5,189 bases of DNA from assembly GCA_945949375.1 (NCBI GenBank), contig CAMFEN010000100.1, positions 1 through 5,189 on the forward strand, in the 5' to 3' direction. A program made the position numbers and the translations under genes. Of this stretch, positions 1-5,189 are shown piece by piece (position 1 is the first letter of the stretch; each line of letters opens with the position of its first letter). The notes under the pieces were generated by a model. The model did not search any database, was not told the origin of the DNA, and saw only the letters and a list, made by a program, of their open reading frames with translations. Source of the DNA: an uncultured Bacteroidales bacterium (GTDB lineage: Bacteria; Bacteroidota; Bacteroidia; Bacteroidales; Paludibacteraceae).

Positions 1-186
1 GCCCATACCCCGCAAGCCTTCCGCCTGCCTTTGATTGCCTGCGCCTACACCCTTGCCCTGCAAGACCCCGCTTTGCAAGCCACCGACGACTGTGGCATAG
101 TGCATAGATATTTGCCAATGGAGCAGATTTCCATAATACGCGGCGAAGAAAGCAACCGAAAGATAACATTTAAAGAAGACCTATGA
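1..186 (+). CDS. IspD/TarI-like cytidylyltransferase, C-terminal fragment (5' end outside window)
   Basis: The last 61 residues of a protein whose start lies before the window. The fragment matches the C-terminal part of the IspD family (2-C-methyl-D-erythritol 4-phosphate cytidylyltransferase, isoprenoid precursor pathway) and its relatives such as TarI, which makes CDP-ribitol. Visible family signatures in order are TPQAF (residues 3-7 of the fragment), TDDCGIV (28-34), and GEESNRKITFKEDL (48-61), which corresponds to the G..xNIKxTxPEDL block of IspD; the lysine in NRKIT matches a conserved phosphate-binding lysine. The reading frame stops directly after EDL, so the short final helix that usually follows (about 10-15 residues) is missing, either natural or caused by a frameshift. 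Beside glycosyltransferase genes, a role in activating a polyol or sugar phosphate for a glycan is as plausible as isoprenoid synthesis. G+C is about 53%, clearly above the genes downstream. Confidence 0.8.
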   Translation, partial: AHTPQAFRLPLIACAYTLALQDPALQATDDCGIVHRYLPMEQISIIRGEESNRKITFKEDL

Positions 187-360
187 GCGAACTCATTGAG
201 AAAGGACACCTATTAGCAGATATTCGAGAAGTACTGCATACAAAAATGCAATTTTACAATATTCGCTTTGTACTATGAGCGCTTGCCGGGTAGTCAAGAT
301 AAAACTTACCGCGCACATAGAAGAACCATAGAATCAAAGTTAAATGTATATCTTAAGTAA
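183..360 (+). pseudogene. Possible frameshifted small gene or gene remnant, unrecognised
   Basis: An ATG at 183 overlaps the stop of the preceding gene (ATGA at 183-186), a layout typical of translational coupling. It opens a frame of 31 codons beginning MSELIEKGHLLADIREVL and ending at TGA 276-278. From about 263 the first reading frame takes over with residues ALYYERLPGSQDK and continues to TAA at 358-360. Removing one base near 262-275 would join the two into a protein of about 58 residues. Both halves have protein-like composition, and the region is richer in G+C (about 40%) than the DNA after it. I do not recognise a family. It could be a decayed small gene, the two ends of a longer gene after an internal deletion, a displaced C-terminal extension of the IspD-like gene, or chance open frames. 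Confidence 0.3.
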
Positions 361-364
361 GATA
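349..364. repeat. 16-nt palindrome upstream of the four-gene run
   Basis: TATCTTAAGTAAGATA is an inverted repeat with 7-nt arms (349-355 and 358-364) around AG. As RNA it would more realistically form a 6-bp stem with a 4-nt loop. It includes the last stop codon of the 183-360 remnant and lies 40 nt before the radical SAM start. A further copy of the half-site AAGATA lies at 373-378, 14 nt after the one at 359-364. It could be an operator or a weak terminator; there is no U-run after it, and at this A+T content chance is possible. Confidence 0.25.
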
Positions 365-403
365 ATTGATTAAAGATACTTAGTTGCCCAACAATAACAA
401 AAG

Positions 404-1540
404 ATGAGAAATATTTTTAATACATTAATTTCACTAATAAGGAAGATCTTATATGTATCAACTCATGAATTTTGTGAGAAATTTCACATTCGTCGGAGAC
501 CAAGAGTTATACAATTACCTATCACAAGTAGGTGCAACTCTGCCTGTGTAACGTGCAACGTATGGAAGAAAGAATTTGAGAAGAAAGATGTTGATGCTGA
601 GCAACTAACAACAGTTTTGAGAGATCCTTTTTTCAAAAAAGTAAATGCTGTAGGGGTAAATGGAGGAGAACTATCTCTGCATCCTCATTTCATACAAGTT
701 ATAGAATCTATCCTTACACTTCCCCGCATAAAATATATTTCCGTTATATCCAATGGATTATTAACTGAAAAACTATTGAGTGTTTTAAAAGAAACGAAGA
801 AAAAATGTGAGAAGAAATCTGTAATACTAACCTTGACTTTATCAATAGATGGGGTTGGTGAGGTACAAGAAAGGGTTAGAGGAGTTAAACATGCGTACAT
901 GAAAGTTTATAACACATTAATCTCTATCTTAAATAATCAACAGGTTTATTGTGATCATATCAATATCGGTTGCACAATATCATCATATAATGTATATTAT
1001 TTACCTCAGATGGAATTATTATCTCAGCAGCTTCATATTCCTATTGAGTTTCATTTAGCGGTTCCAAATAAAAGAATACATACATTTGAGGATGCTAATC
1101 GTTATAGTGTATTGGCAGATACAAGAGCCACTAAAATTGCAGCAGAGTTTTTTTACAAAAAAATGGAAGAACGTAGTTCATCTATGTATGATGCCTTACG
1201 TTATTTTATGCAGTATAAGTTCCTAACTAAGAATGGAGAAAAACGTATGGCATTATGCAGTTATAAGTATCAAGATGTCACAGTTGATGAGAATCTGAAT
1301 CTTTATTTATGTGCAACTGCTAGTGATTGTATTGGCAATCTACAAAAGGAGACTCCAAAACAAATGTTTGAAAAAGGGAAGATTAAAGAAATGGAGAACA
1401 AAACATTTAAGAATTGCAATACTTGTATCCACTATTGTTGGCAACCAACTTTTAAGGCATTATTATCATTTTTATTTTTTAAAATTAGGAAGACTATCAA
1501 CGTTACAAAATTTAAGTTTTTACTCAAATGGAAGTTATAA
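404..1540 (+). CDS. Radical SAM protein with C-terminal SPASM/twitch-like cysteine region
   Basis: A 378-residue radical SAM enzyme, predicted to bind a [4Fe-4S] cluster and S-adenosylmethionine and to generate a 5'-deoxyadenosyl radical. The cluster motif CxxxCxxC is at Cys44, Cys48 and Cys51 (SRCNSACVTCNVW). The SAM-binding GGE is at 87-89, the strand motif ISNG at 115-118, and LSIDG at 146-150 is followed by ERVRG at 156-160, the usual order for the MoaA/PqqE-like group. A second cysteine set (Cys285, Cys303, Cys309, then Cys338, Cys341 and Cys345 as CxxCxxxC) looks like a SPASM or twitch domain carrying an auxiliary Fe-S cluster. The tail after 350 is hydrophobic then basic. The ATG is the first possible start, since an in-frame TAA lies at 395-397. 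No clear Shine-Dalgarno is visible. Its 3' end overlaps the pyruvyltransferase gene, so the two are probably co-translated. The substrate is unknown; a glycan precursor is inferred from context only. Confidence 0.92.
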   Translation: MRNIFNTLISLIRKILYVSTHEFCEKFHIRRRPRVIQLPITSRCNSACVTCNVWKKEFEKKDVDAEQLTTVLRDPFFKKVNAVGVNGGELSLHPHFIQVIESILTLPRIKYISVISNGLLTEKLLSVLKETKKKCEKKSVILTLTLSIDGVGEVQERVRGVKHAYMKVYNTLISILNNQQVYCDHINIGCTISSYNVYYLPQMELLSQQLHIPIEFHLAVPNKRIHTFEDANRYSVLADTRATKIAAEFFYKKMEERSSSMYDALRYFMQYKFLTKNGEKRMALCSYKYQDVTVDENLNLYLCATASDCIGNLQKETPKQMFEKGKIKEMENKTFKNCNTCIHYCWQPTFKALLSFLFFKIRKTINVTKFKFLLKWKL

Positions 1541-2664
1541 CAATCATAGGATGGTATGGCACTGAAACCATAGGTGATCGAGGAATACTCGCTGGGTTGT
1601 TACGAGTTTTTTCTGAGAAATACACGTCATTCTCTATTCGGTTAGGATCATTGTTTCCATTCTTTTCAGAAAGATGCTTGATTGAGGATATTTCTTTTTA
1701 TAATAGAATATCACAGAATAAATTAGGCGTCATTCAGGTGTTTGACATCAATGATATTTGTACGCTGAAGAAAAATATCAACGACTCATCGATTGTTTGT
1801 TTTGGCGGGGGACCGCTTATGGATATTCCATACACCTTTATTATGGAGTATGCGATGGATTATGCACATAGGAAAGGTATTGCTACTATGATATTGGGGT
1901 GTGGTGTAGGACCACTCTCCAAAAAGGACATAATAAAATCCGTTTTACGTATCATTGACCAAACAGATGTCTGTTTATTTCGAGATGAGAAATCTGTAGA
2001 AACCTACCATATTCTGGGAGGAACTAAGCAAATAAAATCCATTATTGATCCCGCAAGTTTTTGCGCTTCTTATTTCTTTACAAATACTGCTCAGAAAGAA
2101 CAACACATAGAAAATTCGATTGTTATGAATTTCCGTGATGTTCATAAGGATCAATACTCGACTACCAATGTTAGTTTATACGATGATTATTTTATATCAT
2201 TAATCAGAAGAGAATTGCAAACTAATCCCGATATGCTTGTACAATTGGTACCTATGCACACTTTTAAGCATGGAGGTGATGATAGATACTATCTAAATTA
2301 TCTTCGTTCATTATTGTCTGCCGAGGAACAATCAAAAGTATTTGTTCATAATAATCCTTTGTCTTTGGAAGATACGATGAAAATATATTTTCAAGCACAT
2401 CATTGTTATGGTATGCGTTTTCATGCTGTACTATTACAAACACTATTAAATGGAAGGAATATTATATTAGACTATACAAATCCTACCAAGGGTAAAATTA
2501 TCGGACTTTTGCAACAACTATCAGCAATCAGTATATACACACATGCTTATCAATCGTTATCTCAACCACCATATAGCACTGTTCTTGAAACTCCTAATCA
2601 TAATCCAAACAAGTTTCATGAACTTATAAAATATTATTTTGAAACTTTTTTGGAATCTTTGTAA
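1528..2664 (+). CDS. Polysaccharide pyruvyltransferase family protein (CsaB/WcaK-like)
   Basis: A 378-residue member of the polysaccharide pyruvyltransferase family (PF04230 type, GT-B-like fold), which typically transfers pyruvate from phosphoenolpyruvate to a sugar to form a ketal, giving the glycan a negative charge. Visible signatures are the N-terminal glycine loop GWYGTETIGDRGIL (8-21), corresponding to the GxxNxGDxxI motif of the family; GGGPLMD (93-99); GCGVGP (124-129); FRDEKS (151-156); DPA (174-176); and the C-terminal GMRFH (295-299) followed by DYTNPTKGK (315-323), matching the conserved RxH pair and later lysine. Family length is about 350-400, so the protein is complete. The ATG lies inside the end of the radical SAM gene (13-nt overlap) and places the first strand right at the N terminus, supporting this start. 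Some family members have functions other than pyruvylation, so the exact acceptor and even the donor remain open. Confidence 0.88.
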   Translation: MEVITIIGWYGTETIGDRGILAGLLRVFSEKYTSFSIRLGSLFPFFSERCLIEDISFYNRISQNKLGVIQVFDINDICTLKKNINDSSIVCFGGGPLMDIPYTFIMEYAMDYAHRKGIATMILGCGVGPLSKKDIIKSVLRIIDQTDVCLFRDEKSVETYHILGGTKQIKSIIDPASFCASYFFTNTAQKEQHIENSIVMNFRDVHKDQYSTTNVSLYDDYFISLIRRELQTNPDMLVQLVPMHTFKHGGDDRYYLNYLRSLLSAEEQSKVFVHNNPLSLEDTMKIYFQAHHCYGMRFHAVLLQTLLNGRNIILDYTNPTKGKIIGLLQQLSAISIYTHAYQSLSQPPYSTVLETPNHNPNKFHELIKYYFETFLESL

Positions 2665-2677
2665 ATATTTGCAAACC

Positions 2678-3880
2678 ATGAGAGTCGCAATCATACATTC
2701 TTGTTTTGGTGGTTTTTTTCCTCGTTTTTATGATAATCTTTGTGCTGCTATAAAGGACCATGGTGGCAGTTACAAACTATTTCTACCAAACACAAAAACC
2801 AATCGTTTGGCGAAAACACAAGGTAAGCAAATTTTTGGGACAAGACTTAATGTACCTCTCCATCGTCTATGGTACAAAATAACAGGCCTACAAGATATTT
2901 TTTCTATTTTTGACACACTAATCCTTATTCTCAAATTAAAGAAATACAAACCGGATGTTGTTCATCTGCATATTATCAATGATTTCTACATAAACACCCC
3001 TTTGTTTTTTCGATTTTGTAATAAAAACCATATTCCTATTATCTGGACAATGCACGATTGTAGAGCCTTCACTGGTCGTTGCGCGTACTTTGATGAAATT
3101 GGGTGTGATAAGTGGAGATATGGTTGTGGAAAATGTCCGCAGAAAACACTCTACTTGCCTACACGCATAGACAATTCAAAACTACAATGGAATATCAGAA
3201 AAAAAATATATCAAAAGGTAAATAACCTGACTATTGTTACGCCCTCATATTGGTTAGCGGATACCATTGCTAAATCCTCCCTTAAACACATCCCCTGTTA
3301 CGTTGTACACAATGGAATTGCCATTGAGGAGTTCGGCACTACACAGCCGAGTTTTTTACCGATAACGGAAAGGATTATTTCATCCGGAAAACACATTGTT
3401 TTAGGTATAGCAAGTGCGTGGGAAGAAAGGAAAGGTCTCAATACATTCCTAAAATTAGCAAATGACCTGCCCGATGACTATCAAGTTGTATTGGTTGGCA
3501 AAATGCCTATAGAAGAGACCAAGATCATAACTATTTCTCCTACTCAATCATTGAGCACATTAGTAGGGATATATCAATCAGCTGATGTATTCGTAAATCC
3601 CACATTGGCAGATAATTTTCCTACCACAAATATAGAATCTTTGGCTGCGGGAACTCCTGTTGTAACATATCAAACGGGAGGTAGTGCAGAAGCCATTGAT
3701 GAAATGTGTGGAATTGCTGTAACCAAAAATGATTATTTTGCTTTGCGTGAAGCCATTATTCAGGTTGTAAAGAATAGGGCATATTATTCAAAGGAAGCAT
3801 GCCGGAATAGAACAAAAGAATTTTCGTTGAAACAATATGATGAGTATGTTAAACTATATCTTTTAAACAATCTTCCTTAA
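2678..3880 (+). CDS. GT4-family glycosyltransferase, WcaC-like
   Basis: A 400-residue retaining glycosyltransferase of GT-B fold, expected to transfer a sugar from a nucleotide donor to a lipid-linked glycan at the cytoplasmic membrane face. The start at 2678 is chosen because MRVAIIH begins the first Rossmann strand; an upstream in-frame ATG at 2639 would overlap the previous gene and add 13 atypical residues. PDVVHLH lies at 92-98. A cysteine-rich block with HDC (126-128), FTGRCAYF (131-138), and Cys143, Cys150 and Cys153 (GCGKCPQ from 149) is characteristic of the colanic-acid WcaC-like branch. The C-terminal domain holds HNGI (211-214), the donor-site strand ASAWEERKG (245-253), and DNFPTTNIESLAAGTPVV (312-329), the ExxxxxxxE region with Asp at the first acidic position, followed by GG (334-335). 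It starts 13 nt after the preceding stop and is 5 nt from the next gene, so it is part of the same operon. The sugar is not predictable. Confidence 0.9.
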   Translation: MRVAIIHSCFGGFFPRFYDNLCAAIKDHGGSYKLFLPNTKTNRLAKTQGKQIFGTRLNVPLHRLWYKITGLQDIFSIFDTLILILKLKKYKPDVVHLHIINDFYINTPLFFRFCNKNHIPIIWTMHDCRAFTGRCAYFDEIGCDKWRYGCGKCPQKTLYLPTRIDNSKLQWNIRKKIYQKVNNLTIVTPSYWLADTIAKSSLKHIPCYVVHNGIAIEEFGTTQPSFLPITERIISSGKHIVLGIASAWEERKGLNTFLKLANDLPDDYQVVLVGKMPIEETKIITISPTQSLSTLVGIYQSADVFVNPTLADNFPTTNIESLAAGTPVVTYQTGGSAEAIDEMCGIAVTKNDYFALREAIIQVVKNRAYYSKEACRNRTKEFSLKQYDEYVKLYLLNNLP

Positions 3881-3885
3881 CATTT

Positions 3886-4707
3886 ATGCATACATCCCAC
3901 TTAGTTTCCATTATTACGGTAACATATAACGCTGAGAAATATTTAGAACAAACCATTCGAAGCGTCATTGCGCAAACATACCCTAACATAGAGTATATCA
4001 TTATTGATGGTGGCAGTACAGATGGTACCATAGATATTATCAAAAAATACAGCGACCGTATTGCTCATTGGGTTAGTGAGCCGGATAAAGGTATCTACGA
4101 TGCAATGAATAAAGGTATTCGCTTCGCACATGGAGAACTAATTGGTATTGTGAATGCAAGCGATTACTACGCAAAAGACACCATTCAAAAAGTAGTAGAA
4201 GCATACCAAACCCATCCAAATGCCGGTATCCTTCATGGAAATATAAATATGCTCAACGAAGACGGAAGCCTATTTAAGCATAAAGTAGCAGATACCAACT
4301 TACAACATTTAGAAATAGGCTTTTCCATCTTTCACCCGACATTCTTCGTTGCAAAAAGAGTGTATAATACAATGGGGCTATATGACACAACTTTTCGCTT
4401 AGCCGCAGACTATGACTTTGCATTGCGCTGTTGGAAAGCTGGGACTGAGTTTTACCATATTGATAGTGTATTGAGTAATTTTAGAGTAGGCGGTGCCACC
4501 AACCAACAAAGGCAGAAAAGTTTAGCAGAAAGCAAACGTGCACTCATCAACAATGGCATATCGGAGCAAGCCGCAGAAAAAACCTACTTAATATGGAAAT
4601 CTAAAATGAGAAAAGATATTCTTGCCCGCTTTGTATATGACAAACTAAGAAAAATTTTTCCTCTCGCTTTCGTGCAAAAAACAAGTGAGTTTATCAAGAT
4701 TAAATGA
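3886..4707 (+). CDS. GT2-family glycosyltransferase, WcaE-like
   Basis: A 273-residue inverting glycosyltransferase of GT-A fold, complete in length for this soluble or peripheral type; no transmembrane segment is evident. Family features are VSIITVTYNAEKYLEQTI (7-24), IIDGGSTDGT (39-48), the acceptor-side block EPDKGIYDAMNKGI (65-78), which is typical of the WcaE-like subgroup, GELIGIVNASDYY (83-95) at the position of the metal-binding DxD or DD motif, HPTFF (150-154), and AADYDFALR (173-181) with the likely catalytic-base region. The start ATG comes 5 nt after the stop of the GT4 gene, and an N-terminal MHTSHL precedes the first strand directly, so no alternative start is needed. It is the last gene of the A+T-rich run. 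It presumably adds one sugar of the repeat unit; which sugar and linkage cannot be told. Confidence 0.9.
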   Translation: MHTSHLVSIITVTYNAEKYLEQTIRSVIAQTYPNIEYIIIDGGSTDGTIDIIKKYSDRIAHWVSEPDKGIYDAMNKGIRFAHGELIGIVNASDYYAKDTIQKVVEAYQTHPNAGILHGNINMLNEDGSLFKHKVADTNLQHLEIGFSIFHPTFFVAKRVYNTMGLYDTTFRLAADYDFALRCWKAGTEFYHIDSVLSNFRVGGATNQQRQKSLAESKRALINNGISEQAAEKTYLIWKSKMRKDILARFVYDKLRKIFPLAFVQKTSEFIKIK

Positions 4708-4863
4708 TACAATAGAAAGAATCTTTCTACACTTTCGAAGCAAAAGCTAACTCACACATCTGGTATCAAAGTTAGAATATTAAGCCAAATGCGTATATTA
4801 AAAATTCTAAATTTTACAACCCTCACAAATAATTGATTTACAGCTTCATCCTATTTACCAATC
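4708..4863. other. Intergenic gap at the 3' edge of the A+T-rich block
   Basis: This 156-nt stretch has no convincing coding frame and is strongly A+T-rich. It contains three small inverted repeats: 7-nt arms at 4713-4719 and 4723-4729; CTAACT (4747-4752) with AGTTAG (4770-4775), 17 nt apart; and an all-A/T one, AAAATT CTA AATTTT, near 4801-4816. I looked for the Bacteroidota promoter form (TTTG near -33, TAnnTTTG near -7) and found no good match. It separates the compact four-gene run from a gene of different base composition, so it may hold the transcription end of one and the start of the other. Confidence 0.5.
4713..4729 (+). terminator. Small hairpin just after the GT2 stop, possible weak terminator
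   Basis: TAGAAAG AAT CTTTCTA is a perfect 7-bp inverted repeat with a 3-nt loop, starting 6 nt after the stop codon of the GT2 gene at 4705-4707. Its position suits a transcript end, but only two of the seven pairs are G-C and no U-run follows, so it is weak as an intrinsic terminator and could equally protect the 3' end of the messenger or be chance. Confidence 0.25.
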
Positions 4864-5189
4864 ATGCCAAAAATTTCCGTCATATCCCCCGTGTACAATG
4901 TATCTCAATACATTACACTTTGCATGGATTCGTTGCGCGGACAGACGCTCCGCGAGATAGAAGTGCTGTTTGTGGACGATAGGGGAACGGATAACAGTGT
5001 AGAGATAATCCACAACTATATCAAAGCACATAGTTTGCAGGATAAGTGGCGCGTTATCACCATGCCCGAGAACGGCGGACCGGGAGCGGCTCGCAACATG
5101 GGTATTCAAGAGGCAACGGGGGAATATATCGCTTTCGTAGATGCGGACGATCGGGCAGAGCCAGCAATGTTTGAGGTGCTCTATAACGC
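4864..5189 (+). CDS. GT2-family glycosyltransferase, N-terminal part (3' end outside window)
   Basis: The first 108 residues of a GT-A fold, family 2 glycosyltransferase that runs off the window. The ATG at 4864 leads directly into the nucleotide-binding strand KISVISPVYNVSQYI (3-17). It is followed by LRGQTLREIEVLFVDDRGTDNS (24-45), in which Arg40 sits where Gly or Cys is usual; ENGGPGAARNMGI (69-81); and EYIAFVDADDRAEP (87-100) carrying the metal-binding DADD at 93-96. These are the full N-terminal set for the family, so the fragment appears intact. It is a different subgroup from the GT2 at 3886 and has the ENGGPxAARNxGI form common in capsule and LPS transferases. Its base composition (about 54% G+C over 4921-5160) matches the left flank rather than the genes just before it, suggesting a different origin. 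Domains after residue 108 cannot be seen. Confidence 0.9.
   Translation, partial: MPKISVISPVYNVSQYITLCMDSLRGQTLREIEVLFVDDRGTDNSVEIIHNYIKAHSLQDKWRVITMPENGGPGAARNMGIQEATGEYIAFVDADDRAEPAMFEVLYN

Noticed and set aside
361..403. Possible promoter in the leader before the radical SAM gene
   Set aside because: TTGAT near 366 and TACTTAG near 377 slightly resemble Bacteroidota promoter parts, but the spacing is far too short and TAnnTTTG is not matched.
685..900. Open frame on the minus strand inside the radical SAM gene
   Set aside because: It lies wholly antisense to a gene with clear family motifs, has no recognisable domain of its own and has a chance-like composition.
1311..1565. Plus-strand open frame across the radical SAM/pyruvyltransferase junction
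   Set aside because: It is a shifted frame over the cysteine region of the radical SAM protein and the start of the next gene; both real frames are well supported there.
2639..2677. Earlier start for the GT4 gene at 2639
   Set aside because: It adds 13 residues before the first Rossmann strand and overlaps the previous gene by 26 nt; the ATG at 2678 places MRVAIIH at the N terminus as in the family.
3849..4131. Two minus-strand open frames over the start of the GT2 gene
   Set aside because: Both are shadows of the conserved GT2 N-terminal region on the opposite strand and show no domain.
4979..5000. Arg40 in the VDDRGTDNS motif of the last GT2 as a functional oddity
   Set aside because: This position varies (Gly, Cys and others) in GT2 proteins, and the neighbouring aspartates are intact, so it is probably ordinary variation.
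4855..5109. Minus-strand open frame of 84 codons over the last gene
   Set aside because: The plus strand here encodes an unmistakable GT2 N terminus with all its motifs, so the antisense frame is a by-product.
1..5189. CRISPR arrays, insertion sequences, tRNA or rRNA genes
   Set aside because: No regularly spaced repeats, transposase motifs, terminal inverted repeats of useful length, or tRNA-like cloverleaf sequences were seen on either strand by eye.

Overview
The window looks like part of a surface-glycan (capsule, O-antigen or exopolysaccharide) gene cluster, probably from a member of the Bacteroidota such as the Prevotella/Porphyromonas/Bacteroides group. This placement is inferred from protein style (a WcaC-like GT4 with the HDCxxFTGxCAYF motif, an IspD/TarI-like protein beside glycosyltransferases), from the absence of clear Shine-Dalgarno sequences, and from A+T-rich glycan genes set between G+C-richer ones. 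No species can be named. All recognisable genes are on the + strand.

Layout. 1-186: the 3' end of an IspD-like cytidylyltransferase gene, about 53% G+C. 183-360: a short stretch that looks like a frameshifted or decayed small coding region, ending in a 16-nt palindrome (349-364). 404-4707: a tight run of four A+T-rich genes: a radical SAM protein with a C-terminal auxiliary Fe-S cluster region (404-1540), a polysaccharide pyruvyltransferase-family protein overlapping it by 13 nt (1528-2664), a GT4 glycosyltransferase (2678-3880) and a GT2 glycosyltransferase (3886-4707). 4708-4863: a non-coding gap of 156 nt with small A+T-rich hairpins. 4864 to the window end: the 5' part of another GT2 glycosyltransferase gene, about 54% G+C over 4921-5160.

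How the genes may work together. The two complete glycosyltransferases probably add successive sugars to a lipid-linked repeat unit at the cytoplasmic face of the inner membrane, and the truncated GT2 would add another. The pyruvyltransferase-like protein would decorate a sugar, classically with a pyruvate ketal made from phosphoenolpyruvate. The radical SAM protein, physically overlapped with it, is the most unusual member: radical SAM chemistry on a glycan or its nucleotide-sugar precursor (epimerisation, dehydrogenation, deoxygenation) or on a peptide are all possible, and the sequence does not decide. No flippase, polymerase, initiating transferase, tRNA, rRNA, CRISPR array or insertion sequence was seen. 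The sharp composition change on both sides suggests that the four-gene block is a swapped-in, serotype-specific cassette.
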